In this document: positions 38,237 to 49,900 of the stretch, piece by piece
Position numbering within the stretch: position 1 is the first letter of the stretch
How the letters are laid out: each line of letters begins with the position of its first letter
Origin: Sphagnum compactum
Taxonomy: Eukaryota > Bryophyta > Sphagnopsida > Sphagnales
Direction: 5' to 3'
DNA: 64,000 nt
Assembly: GCA_965153455.1 (NCBI GenBank)
Contig: OZ234495.1
Location: 19,526,875-19,590,874 of the forward strand
Position numbers and translations under genes: made by a program
Notes under the pieces: generated by a model
What the model was told of the DNA's origin: nothing
Seen by the model: only the letters and a program-made list of their open reading frames with translations
Databases searched by the model: none

Positions 38237-38588
38237 GGGAAAAAAAAAACAAACAAACAGACGAAGCTAAGCACCGTGCGGTCGCTCTTTCTCGTCCTCT
38301 CCGCCGAATAGAAAGAAGGGAAGAAAATCTAAGGCGCTGCGAAGTGTGATCACAAAATCACGGGAGTCAACAAGACTAGAGGAGACTACGTACGAAGGTA
38401 GGCATTTGAAGACTTGAGGATGGCATCCCGTTCTCCATTTTTGAATGATGGCCGGGTGGCGGGTACAGGGGTAGGTAGTGGGAAGCATGTTAGGCGTTGA
38501 CGTTTCATCAATAAACGTGTATAGCAGGGCAGCGTTTTTCTTTTGGGGATGCGAAATTTCGCCAAAATGCCAAAAATAAAAGTAAAAA

Positions 38589-39230
38589 GGGAATAATATT
38601 TATTATGTGGCAACAGTATTCCCCTATTTTTCTGAAAATATCGCCAATTTTTCTTATTTGAAAAACATTCCCCACTTTTTGGACCAAAAAACATTCAAAA
38701 GGGAATAATATTATTTGGCAATATTATTCCCCTTTTTTCTGAAAAATATCGCCAATTTTTTAATTGAAAAACATTCCCCACATTTGGACCAAAAAACATT
38801 AAAAAAGGAATAATATTTATTTGGCAATGTTATTCCTCTTTTTTTCTGAAAATATCGCCAATTTTTTTAATTGAAAAAAATTCGCCACATTTGGACAAAA
38901 AAACATTCAAAAGGGAATAATATTATGTGGCAATATTATTCCCTTTTTTAAAAAAATATCGCTAATTTTTTAACTTTTGAAAAACATTCACCACATTTGG
39001 ACCAAAAACAATAAAAAGGAATATTATGTGGCAATATTCTTCTTTTTTCGGAAAATTATTGCCAATCTTTTAATCGCAAAACATTCGCCAGATTTGGACC
39101 CAAAAACATTAAAAAGGGAATTTTATGTGGCAATTTTCTGCTTTTTTCTGAAAAATATCGTCAATTTTATTTTTTAATTTTGAAAACTATTCGCCACATT
39201 TGGGCCAAAAAACATTTTGTGGAGAATTTT
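38589..39230. repeat. minisatellite of six units of about 106 bp, each with a hairpin
   Basis: Units begin with (g)ggaataat-like words at 38589, 38701, 38807, 38913, 39018 and 39116, so spacings run 98-112. Each unit has 'ttctgaaaatatcgccaa', a T-rich stretch, 'gaaaaacattcgccacat' and 'ttggaccaaaaaacatt'. In the second unit GGGAATAATATT (38701-38712) pairs perfectly with AATATTATTCCC (38720-38731) around a seven-base loop. The fourth unit has the same perfect stem, while the first and later units are worn. The array sits about 570 bases upstream of the MACPF start. Confidence 0.88.
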
Positions 39231-40572
39231 CACCAACCATTTGGCCAAAAAGCTTTTCAAAAAAAAATTGTTAAATATACATTTTCTCCATAAATTTTTT
39301 TTTAAAAAAGTCCTAAAAATCGCCATGTTTTTACACATTGTTCAAGCAAGTAGCCAGGATATTTAAAAGGAAATTAACAATTTTCTACTCTCATAGCTGG
39401 TCTATAGCCAAACCCAACTAAATCTCCTTGTAGATGATCACCAGTGCGGCAACATAATAAAATTGGAAAAAAAAGAAAACACTGTTTTGGACTCCAATTT
39501 TAGTTTGGTAACATTTTTTCAACTAGTTTTTTTTTCTATTTAGATAAATATCCTTCTTGAGATACTAAGTCAATGAAGCAATTTCATCAAAAAAGTTGAA
39601 AATATATATCCCTGATACATGATAGTCTGACCTATGCTGTCCGACTAAGTGTGACCGCTAAAAAATGTTTAATTTTGACTTTGTTGAATTTTACTTGAAT
39701 TTTCAAGAACAAAATTTATTTAAAATTCAATACCTCCCACCTTGACCTTAGGTCTAAAAATCATCATGATATTACCTTGGCAAAATCTTACTCATCAAGA
39801 GATTTCCAACAATACAAAGAGTGCCACTCAATTTCATAAATTTTTTGAACTTTTAATTATATTGAATTTTCAATGACAATATTGTTCAATATTCAATAGC
39901 AGGAACCGTAGGTCTAAACATTTCACAAAACCACCCTCCCTGCTCCCTTGTTCATTGAGGGCTTTCCAATGATACCAAGACCGTGATGGTGTGGCATTGT
40001 GGAGTGCAAGATCTCAATTTGGACAAACAAAACAAACACGCATTCTTTAATAAATACATTCTAACATTATAATCGACCATTTTTCTTGAGCAATTAATTT
40101 GGGATCAAAACTTTGATCAACCATGTATTCTAACATTTATAATCTACCATATTTTTCTTAATCAATTTTGGGATTGAAATTTGATCAATAGATATCTTTT
40201 GTAACATTACAATATACCATTTTCCTTTGGCAATTTGGGTACAAAAACTGGTGAAAATTTGTCCGCAGATTAAAAACTCAGTTGAAGTAATGTGACAAAA
40301 TATCTCCCCCAAAAAACTTCCCAATAGTTGACAGTTTTATTTTTCTTTGCAAAAAATGAATTTACAACAAAATATTCCCATTTAACTTTTTTTGCCACAA
40401 GGATGCCAAAGTTCCCTTTCTATAGGATCCACCACTTAACCTATATGGATGAACTAGTTCATCATTACCCATCACTACCGCTAGTCCTCATCCGTGAATT
40501 GTAATGACTCAATATGTAATCTGTCGTAGTCGCTAGGGTTTGTCGTTTGGAGAGGAAGCTCCAAGACGAGCC
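39231..40572. other. divergent promoter region between the MACPF and export-protein genes
   Basis: No coding region. It is AT-rich and holds an LTR-like fragment (39640-40010). The last 100 bases before 40573 should contain the leader of the export-protein gene. No convincing TATA box was picked. Confidence 0.5.
39640..40010 (-). repeat. LTR-like fragment related to the 0-8 kb Ty3/gypsy element
   Basis: Read on the complement, this segment has 'ttggtatcattggaaagccctcaa' in two parts: ttggtatcattggaaag then ccctcaatgaa near 39985-39958. It is followed by 'ttgtcattgaaaattcaat' near 39876 and a second weak copy of the module towards 39790. The same motifs occur in the same order in the two proposed LTRs at 700-1150 and 7640-7990. 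No internal retroelement sequence adjoins it, so it may be a solo LTR or fragment. Confidence 0.5.
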
Positions 40573-42505
40573 ATGGCTGCTGCTGCTGCTGCTGCAGCAC
40601 ACACACTGCACTCCTCGTCCTCTTCCTCGTCTTCTTCTTCCCTTTCTCGGCCTCGGGTGTTTGCCTTGTCCTTCAATCGCTGCACCACCCTCCAGACGCG
40701 GGGTCTGAATCGACAGCCGTACTTTCCCCAGACGCTTTACTTGAAGTGGGACCTCTCACTCCGACACCAAAAGGTTAGTCTTTTTTGTCAAATCTCAAAT
40801 GCTCTTGTGAAGTGTGTGTGTGTGTGTGTGTGTGTGTACCTCTCTCTCTTTCTCCCTCCCTCTCTCTGTGTGAAGGTTTGATGTAACCTCCTCATGCACA
40901 TTCATGGTTTTAGGAGCAAAGCTTGGCTGACACTCACAAAGTGTCAGCCAAGCTTTGTGATGTGACCCTCTTCATAAGGTTATAATCACATCATTCTTTG
41001 TTGTTTTTGTTGAGTTTCTCTGCAATCTCATAGATATGAAGAGTGGATTCACAGTTTTATGTGGAATTAGTTTGAGATCTTTCAAAGAAATTGACCCTCG
41101 GAATATTTTTGTCATCTTGCACTCTCATTGATTGAACTCACAGCAGTTTGATTGCAGGTGACATGGAGAAGCTCCTCAACAGTCAATGTGAAATGCAACC
41201 TCGACAGTTCTTCCACAGAGGATATTCTTCCACCAAAGAGAGTCATCACCAATGTCAGCTTGAGAGTGTTCCCATCCACAGCAATCAAAATTGTGAGATG
41301 ACCTTTAAGCATTCTCTATTGAGATTTATGTTCATGTATGTAGCTTGACTTTCTTTCACATTGTTTGAGCACACTCCAGCATTGTAAAATCCTCCAGCCA
41401 ATCATTAAGTTTCAGAAAGCATACTTGCTCGTTTTGCAAGAGAGATCTGATGCAGGATTTTGTGGTGTATGTAGGGACTGTTGACAGTGGTGTCAATTGT
41501 TTCCATTGCATTTTTGCAAACTGCTGCTGCATTGGCAGCAACACACTCTATAGGAAAGTCAAGCCTGGGTCTGAAGGTGGCCACCTTTTTGCGAGGATCA
41601 GGCTGGGCTGATGAAGTTGTGGTAGCAGTCATAGCCATGCTTCCTGTCCTTGAGCTTCGAGGAGCAATCCCAGTTGGTTACTGGATGGGCATTCCCCCAC
41701 TAATGACTTACGTCTTGTCTGTTTTCGGGTTGGCTCTTCTTCCTCTCTGCTTGTTGCAGCTCTTTTTTGGTTCAACATTATGCCTAAACCCAATACGCAA
41801 CATTAATTAAGTTGGATGAGAACCTGACATTACCATTGGAACTGAGTCCTGATGTTATCAAATCCACAACACATTGAGCTTTTGAATGGTCATGTTCAGA
41901 TTGCTGATTTCTTCTGCAAACTAATCCTCCTTTCACTCATGCCAGTTGCTGCTCCAATCTTCATGTGCATCAGATCATTTTCTAACAGGACCATTTGACA
42001 GAGAACATGGTCAAAGAATGATGTCAAGATTATGCACTTTTGTGGCAGAACTGTCATGAGCTGATTCCATGTGCTGGCTGATGTGCACAGGAACATGCTG
42101 CCGATTCCCATTGTATTCTTGTACTTCGAGCAGCTCTTGGAGTTTGTGGCATCAAGAAGTGCAAGAGGGAAATGGCTTGTGAACAAGATCTTTAAGAGCA
42201 CAAGACAAAAAGCAGGCCCAATACAGGAATTCCAATGGCTGGGGCTCATGTTATTCGTTGCAGTTCCATTTCCTGGAACAGGAGCATGGTCAGGAGGCAT
42301 GGCAGCTTCCATTTTAGGGATGAATTTCTGGGATGCAATGTCAGCTAATTTTGTGGGGGTTTTGCTAGCAGGCATTTTGGTCAACATTTTAGTAAGTGTG
42401 GGCACACGGGAAGCAGTTTTTATGGGAATTGCCATGTTCACAATGTCCACATTCATGTGGAGGATTCTTCGTTTTCTACAACAGAAAGGAAATCATGAAG
42501 CTTGA
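40573..42505 (+). CDS. small multidrug export family protein, probably plastid-targeted
   Basis: Four exons: 40573-40773, 41158-41292, 41475-41728, 42091-42505, all GT-AG, phases closing to 334 residues. The first exon encodes an Ala run, a Ser run and Arg-rich sequence without acidic residues near the start, typical of a chloroplast transit peptide. From about residue 113 the protein is hydrophobic with the family's landmark 'ELRGAIPVGYWMG' (172-184), then 'SVFGNMLPIPIVFLY' created across the third intron. It ends with LFVAVPFPGTGAWSGGMAAS and a final membrane segment. This matches the COG2426 / small multidrug export family found in bacteria and plastids. The substrate is unknown, and 'multidrug' is only the family name. 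A frame begins slightly upstream without ATG, so 40573 is the first start. It diverges from the MACPF gene and converges with the calcyclin-binding protein gene. Confidence 0.85.
40812..40837 (+). repeat. GT microsatellite in the first intron of the export-protein gene
   Basis: Thirteen uninterrupted GT units about 40 bases after the first splice donor. They are intronic and untranslated. Confidence 0.9.
40917..40957. repeat. perfect 18-bp hairpin in the first intron of the export-protein gene
   Basis: CAAAGCTTGGCTGACACT (40917-40934) is followed by a five-base loop and then its exact complement (40940-40957). The stem is too short for a typical plant microRNA precursor. It is a striking perfect palindrome that may have arisen by replication-fork template switching. 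Confidence 0.95.
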
Positions 42506-43191
42506 ACCCTTGGCAGTTATGCTGGAAAATTGTGTGTCATTACACAGGGTGATGGGATAGTGTCTCTTCTCACTTGCAAGTGCAATTAAAATGCTTCACA
42601 TTCTCTCTGGAGTGGCTAGGATTTAAACCTGCATATTTTATGTCTCTCCCTGTAATTCACTGGCTCTTGGTTGTGCATAAATGAGTAATTGAAGACCATT
42701 TACAGTTGAGAAACAGAAAGCAAAATATTTCTGTGGCTCTGAAGACCTTTCCAGGTTGTCAGCCTCTCTCAGGAAACCCCTGGTTTGTGTTTAAATCTGC
42801 AACTGATCATGGAGAGAGCCACAGACAGAGATTACATGATTGTCTTGGTGGTTCTCAAAGCTCGATTATGGTGGAGTCATGCAAAATGAAGGTGCAATGT
42901 TCTGTTATGATTAAGTGCTGGATACTATGTTGGATGCTTGCCAGTTCATGTAGCAGCCAGCCTCACTTGTATTGCTTTCCAGCTTTCCTCCTATACAAAG
43001 CAACATTCCTTTAGTCACAAGGTAAGCAAAAGTTTGTGGAATAGCTGATTGCAGATGTAACAGGTGAGAATAGACAGATTCTGTTTCCAAACATGTCGTG
43101 TACAATCTGTGACCACATTATGACAATACCTACTTGCAGTTGAGCAGGAGAGCAGAGAAAATGCAAAGGGAGTTTAGATGGAGACACTCAC
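42506..43191. other. shared 3' region of two convergent genes
   Basis: Lies between the stop of the export-protein gene (+) and that of the calcyclin-binding protein gene (-). No coding sequence is seen. Both transcripts must end here, and they may overlap. Confidence 0.6.
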
Positions 43192-44577
43192 CTAGACTTT
43201 GTTACCCAATTTTCCAGATTGAGCATCACACCAAGCTTTTGATATGGTCTTCTTCATCTCATCATCTCCTTCATCATACATGTTCTACAAAAGTATCCAA
43301 TCAGCCTGATTTATTGGCATGCCTTGCTCGAAGGCAGCAAGCACAAGGTTTCACGAGACGATCAGGTTGAGGAAACAAGAACTCCAGATGAAAAGTTGCA
43401 ATCTGCCTTCTTGATAGCAGCAAAATCAGGAAGGAGACTGTTTACCACACCTTCATCATCTCCATGATGCCTGCCATGGGATTCTCCTTGTCTGATGCTG
43501 GAGCTTTTGACTGCAGACCAAAGCAGTTCCTTAGATCTGTATTGGAGATGAAGAGTAACTTTTCAAGGGGTTACAATTTGAGCACCAAAAGAAAGCTATC
43601 TGAGGGACAAAGACGGTAATGAATGTGTCATCGTTGCAAGCAGAGAGCAAAGCACAGCAGCTATTGGAAGTAGAGCCAAATTCTCTTTCCTGAAACATAT
43701 TTCCTTTTCTACCGAATACCTTCTCTTCCTTCTTATGGAGATCCTGCCAGTCGCCTAGATCGGTTTTCTTCAAAGATACGATGACCCGCTTTGGCTTCGC
43801 TAGGACTGTCGATTGATCTGGTACGATGGACTTGTTGAGTTTAAGAATACTATAGCGGAAGTTCTTGCCTCCTACGTCATGGATTTTCAGGTCGAAAGAT
43901 GCGGATTGAATGTCTGCCACCATCTTTTCTTGACATGCACCTTCGAGGGGAATGTATATCTGCACACACACATGAGCCTTCCCTTAGAGCTTCGTGCAGT
44001 TTTCTTGCTTCACAAGCTTCAATTGCACAGAAATTGTCAGGCTCTCTCAAGAAAGTATCACAACGTCCTCACTCCTCACCTTTACTTTCTCATTGTCTTG
44101 GTCCCAGCTTAGTGTTGTCAATGTAGTGTACGTGACAGCCGGCGGGGCGACTTTTCTCTCCATTTTTGGTTTCTGCTCTGCTGCTGCTGCCGCTGCTTGC
44201 TGTCACCGCCGACACAATCTCGCATATTATGTCATACAGAGTTTCATCAGGAGAGTAGTAGCACACTGCCATCCCTTCCTCTTCTTCTTCTTCTTTTTCA
44301 GTTATTGGATTGATCTAAGGTTCTCGTCTTTTTTTTTTTTGCAAGAAACGACAGGCTCTGTGTTTGCGTTTCTTTCTGTGTTGAACAACAGAATGTATGC
44401 AAGAAAGAATCAAATTCCCAAAGAGCTTCGACTTCTCCACACCTTTTCAAGGCCAGAGATGTGCGAAGAAAGAAGAGACTGCACACGCGGGCGCTTTGCA
44501 TAATGAAGCAATTGTCGAAGCTCCTGGATGTCACCTACAATGTCCGCAGCCATTGCCGATGATGATCTGCTCTCCAT
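43192..44577 (-). CDS. calcyclin-binding protein (CacyBP/SIP) homologue with CS and SGS domains
   Basis: Five exons on the complement: 44577-44443, 44199-44080, 43959-43720, 43510-43451, 43284-43192. All introns are phase 0 and GT-AG, giving 215 residues, close to the usual 220-230. The N-terminal helical part reads DIQELRQLLHYAKRPRVQSLL. The p23-like CS domain starts at YTTLTTLSWDQDNEKVK and continues with FDLKIHDVGGKNFRYSI, KPKRVIVSL and W.DLHKKEEK. The SGS-type tail has ENPMAGIMEMMK and NMYDEGDDEMKKTISKAW. In animals CacyBP links the Siah ubiquitin ligase to Skp1 and binds S100 proteins. The plant role is poorly known, perhaps ubiquitin-related or co-chaperone. ATG codons at 44607, 44577 and 44553 are in frame; 44577 is chosen as a compromise and 44553 (MAADIVGD) is equally good. 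The short last exon is supported by the conserved YDEGDDEMK block. Confidence 0.88.
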
Positions 44578-46920
44578 CAAACCCCCCTTCCCCCCGCACC
44601 AAAACACCAGAAAAAAATGGTGCTAAACTGTTAAGCTTCTCCACAGGCAAGCTCAACAGTTCAAAAGCCTTGACTGTAAAATGGCGAAAGAAGGAAAAAA
44701 GACGAAAATTTTCAATTTACTGGAAAAAGAGCTCTGAAATTCTGAGAGAGCAATCCAGAAACAAAAATCTGACACCCAAATTGAGAGAAAAATGCGACGG
44801 CAATTATGCGAGAGAGCGCAGTTTATGCGCAATTTGCAAACGACGTCCAAGAAAGCCGAAAGAAGTTGAACACGAAAACTACACCCCGTTCACACGGATC
44901 CAGAATTTATAAATGTAGCTAGTTTAATTATTTTTATTTTGAAAAAGGGCGAAAAAATCCATTAGAATCATAACTTTTCGTGTTTTTTTCATTTCATTTT
45001 ACGAAAAAAAATGGCCAAAAAAAACACTGCTACACCCTCAATCTTTCACAAGAGGAATTAGCCAAATTTGGCTACAGGTCAGAGTGAAGCATAGAATTTT
45101 ATTAAGAATCCTGCTATATTTTTGCAACCTGCTGGAACCTATCAAGTTTAATATGGCAATTTCATAAAAGTTCCCCTCAAAATCTGGGGACTTTGGCGCT
45201 TTTTTTTCACAATAATCTTTTTGTATGAGTCACACTAAATTTGTTTTTGATGGCCAAGAAATGAAATTTTGATAACAACAAAAACATTGACCGTTATCTC
45301 TTGAATTAGGTAAAATTTCCTTTTTTTCCTCCAATTGGATTATTTTCAACTTTTTAAATAATAATTAAAAGAAAGAAACATGGTTGTTCGTTAGTTCTCA
45401 AGATTATTCTGGATCTAGTTTTCGCTAGGGTGGAACCACCCATCATCAAACATGTGCTTATTTCTAAACATTTTTCAATATTTTCTTCGTTCCTTCAACC
45501 AAATTGAATGATTTTTGTGTTATTGGATGCGCAACCTCAAAGGCTACAAATGTTCTTTGAACCTTAGAAATAAAAGGCGGAATGCAAAAAATGCAAGAAA
45601 AGAATGAGTGATAGTTTGTTTCAATTTTTTTGCAAAAAGAAAGCTTTAGGTCTCTTTCTAGTTTCAACCCCATATCTTCCTCATTTTCAATATGTTGTTT
45701 TAAATTATTTAAAACCTAATGAATGCACCAACTAAGGCTTTAGGAAACTTCTTTATATTTGAAAAGCAAAGACACAATGATCCAAGATTTCTAGTTCGAA
45801 ATCCTAATTATGTTCTAATTCATCCATACCTCAACACTAAACCCTATACATCAAACACCTTATAGCTTAGGAGGAGTCAAAAAATTAATCCTTTCTAACA
45901 CATAGGTAGATTATCAAACATACTTCAAAACAGCACTTGTAATATTTGTCATTCACATGATTGCCAACATGAGACTTTACACTCTTTTGGGATAGGATCA
46001 CTCACACATTTAAAGTCAAATCTATATGTGAAAACTACACCTAAAGAGAATTCATCACACGCACTTAAAGATTATCCTTTACGAGGATCACTCATCAGAA
46101 AACTATAAAGTTTTCACAATGATATTCACAATAATCTACACATTTTATTTTTTCAAAGCTTCCTACTCTCATTTGATACTTTTACAAATCTTGATCCAAC
46201 ATTCAAATTATGAGCCAAAACCTCTAATTTTTATCCCTTATATAATGGAAAGAAAGAAGTGAATGAATAATTAACCATATTCATCTACATCTATTCCCCA
46301 TGTATTAAACCAATCATGACATGCCACTTATAACTTTTCATCCTTCTATGATATGTTTTACATTAATTTGAATTTAAAATTTAATCAAGTGTACATATTT
46401 AACGTCCCATTATTACTAACCCAAAATGTGTAAATTATTGATAATCAACCCTTATGCCTTTAATAAAAAATTCTCCTTGTAAAGCTCATGAAACTCATTA
46501 TTTTATTCCCCATTTTTATCCATTCTATTACTCTAAGTCATAATATTATTATTCACAATTTTTCAAATGATGTTTTAAATTTTGAAACCTTGGTGGGGGT
46601 TAACTGAAACCTACCTTATAACTAAAAACCAGCCTATTTTGACATAGCCCTATCATGGGAATTGGAATCGACATTCACATTGAAAACCAAAACCAGAATC
46701 GGATCCCACTTTTACAAAGAAAAACCTACCCGAAACCATAACCGACCCTATAATTTCTTTGGGAACTGAAACCGCCAAAATATATCCACCAGTTATATAT
46801 ACTTTTTTAAAAATTTGCTGTGATACTTGAAGTGTATCCATATGGTACCCTCCGGGTATCACAGTAATTTTTATTTTAAAAATTATTGCGACGGTTTTTT
46901 TGCCAGGTAAAGACCTCGGC

Positions 46921-46985
46921 CAGGGGCATTCCCAAAATAACCAGTCCGTTGGCCTCGGGGGCCACTTATTTTGGGAATGCCCCTG
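46921..46985. repeat. GC-rich palindrome with 20-bp perfect arms
   Basis: The arm beginning CAGGGGCATTCCC (46921-46940) and its exact complement (46966-46985) flank a 25-base centre. The centre itself contains GGCC...GGCC. Weaker pairing (AAAG.CC against GG..CTTT) continues outside. The block stands out in AT-rich surroundings and may be a MITE or a fragment of one. Confidence 0.9.
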
Positions 46986-49900
46986 CCCTGGGGCTTTAGC
47001 CCACACATAGAGACATGGCAACCCCTTCCTCGGTTCCCTCCCCTGTTATTTGTATTTCGATGAGTGCAAATCTGACCTCCCCAAGCGGTTTTCTTGGTTC
47101 TTTTTCAGACAAGAGTGTTTGAAAGCTCGTCATCCCACCATGCAACGGCTTGCAAAGGGAACCCCACCCCCCATCCCCACCACACTAGGTACGCATCTTA
47201 GAGGTTTCTTTTGAGACAAAGAGCGAGCATTCATTCCCATTGGCTGCTTTGTTGGAAAATGCATGTTCTTACCAATTGGAACAACAGCTTTCTTTTACCA
47301 TTTCTTTTGTAAGTCCCTTAGGCCAAAACACTAGGTAACTAACTAACTAACTATGATCCCAACTACATTGGTTGAAGTGCAGTTGCCTTGTGGGGGAAGT
47401 TCATGCCAACAAGATTAGACAAATTGAAGAAAGAATATTAAAACAATACAAAGTTTTGTTCGGAAACCCTAAACCCTTCAAAGGTGAACGAAGTTTGCAT
47501 CCCACCCACAGTGATATTGTTCATGTTATCTAGAAGACAATGTGGTGATCAGGTGCATGTGCAGATCATGGCTGCCCCTTTGTCAATCAAATAGCAACTC
47601 CAAAACCAGCTTTGGCACAAATTATATTATTTTTAGAAATGCTGAAATTTTCAAAAATTATTATTTGAAAGAAAAATAATATTCTTTTAAGGAAAATAAT
47701 GAATCATTTGGGAATATTTGAAGAATTCTTTTTTTTTCAAAATGGAATATTCATAATTAATTAATTAATGAGCAGAAATGTGGTGAAGCTGTTGCCCCTG
47801 TACTAGCCTACTGTAGTTTGATTGAGAAATTGGTGGATGGTTTTTGATTTGAGTCTTTGGAAAAGCACTTTGATGTTATAGGTGATTTTGATGTTCTCAT
47901 GTTTTAGCACCATGAAGAAGAGGAGAAGCAACAATGATGATATTGCATTCTCAAAAACAGGCCAATTGAACCCATCATGGGTGGCCAATGCAAGTGCAAT
48001 TGTTGAGGAGCCAAATGATAATGCTATGGCATGGATTGCAAAAATGCTTCAAATCTTGCAAAAATGTTAGAAGTGTCAAGTTTCAACCCTATCATTATTA
48101 GATTACGATTTTGATAACCCACAAAAATGTGAAAATGAAATGAAAGTTTTCACAAGGTGTGTGCACATTGCATGGATATGCTATGAACAGTTCACATAGA
48201 GATCCAAAATTTGATTAAAAGCATTCATAAATGCACTTGTATTCATATTCCCTTGTTGCTTGAGTGGTGCTTAACATGGGGATGCGTTACTCAAAATGGT
48301 ATATATGCTTGGGAAATTAGGGAGGTTGCCTTCCTACCTTTCTCTAAAGGGCTAGCAACATAAGCTAACCAAAGTGATTGATGTTGGAAACACATTTGCC
48401 ACTTGGGACATGATGTTTGGTGAGGTAAAATAGGATGTTTGCATATTTCAATATCAAGTCCACATTGAGAAAAAGACAAGCCATCAACATAGATGCACCC
48501 CCCAAATGTAAAGAAAAAAAGGGTATAGAGGTCTAGTGGATGAAAGGAAGATGAAACTATGTTCCCACAAACATGCCCGTAGCATTAGCCTAGCCAATAT
48601 AGGTGATGAAAAGATATATATATATAGGCTATAGCCAATATAGCCATAGGAAAAGAACTTCTGCCCAATGAGGAATTGCACCAAAGACCAAGTTTTTTTC
48701 CTTTTGGGGAGGGGTGGTAGGGGCACATGTTGGATTTTTTGGATTTTTGTTGTTCCCAGGTGTTCCCAATAGCACCTCACATTGTCCCATATGATTGCCC
48801 GACGTACTCCTCTTGGAACCGATATAGAGGGGGTCTTCTAATCTAATGGTCAGATCAAATGAGATCCTTAGAAAAAAGCCGGGTCAAAATATCTTGAATC
48901 TAAAACATGAATTAGGGCTCTTATCTAAAATCACATAGTTCATTTGTAGCCTTGGGTCTAATTTGGGACCAGAGTTAATAATTTAGTGCAAATTTAGATC
49001 AAAACTTGGTCAGTCACTAAGTAGAATCTTCAAGATTTGTATTGTGAATTAATAATTGGGCAGCCCAATTATTTTGACCACTTCAAAGGAGGAAACACCT
49101 TTCCTCTAGAGTTCGCTAACAATTATGCAAGGAAAGGACTAAATGCCAAAAAAAGGAGACATAGATGAATATTTTAATAGTTTATTGTTAGATATTATCA
49201 AGTATCAAATAACAATATTTTATATATCATTCGCACTTGTTCAATCTATGTAAACTTGTTGTTACAAAAAACATATTTATTTCATATTCACATACACAAT
49301 GCCGACTAACACTAGAAATGGGGTAGCATCCTCATTGGCATGGTAAGTTGGTGTTAAGCGCGATGTTTGTAAACATGGAAAACAAACATTTATAGAGAAA
49401 AACACAGTGTTAGGTAAAATGGGTGAAAGAAAACAAGGTTGTAAATGCTAACTTGTTGAACCTTCTATCTCTTCTTGCCTTTGAAGACATACAAGGACAC
49501 TACAAGCAAAATGTTTGCATGACTAAAGAAGAATCACAAAATAGAAGAATCTTAGATAGAATTGTTTCAATTATAGTGACAATTACAAATTATTATAAAT
49601 ATATGTATGTTTTGTCATGTGAAATTCATGGTAAGTTGTGCTAAATGATTCAAATGAAAGTTAGGATATTTAAATAAAAAATTCATCTAATTCAAATTTG
49701 GTTTTGATTTTAGTCAAGGACTTTTGAAAATTAATAACAAGTGTTTTAAATAAGGACATTTTTTGCAAAGGATTTTCCTATTTCTTGTTCCATGCCAACA
49801 TTTTGATGAAATTATTTGATGAGGACCTAATAGCCACTCTAAGAAATTACTCACAATTTTTGAAAGTGGAATTTTCTTTTTAAATTTTTTTAATATCAAA

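Noticed and set aside
40917-40957. MicroRNA precursor
   Set aside because: The stem is only 18 bp with a five-base loop, too short for a plant microRNA/miRNA* duplex.
41896-42456. Open frame of 186 codons antisense to the export-protein gene
   Set aside because: It is the shadow of the last exon and part of the third intron; no similarity of its own.
46653-47021. Open frame of 122 codons across the GC-rich palindrome
   Set aside because: It reads through an inverted repeat and low-complexity GAAACC sequence; no family similarity.
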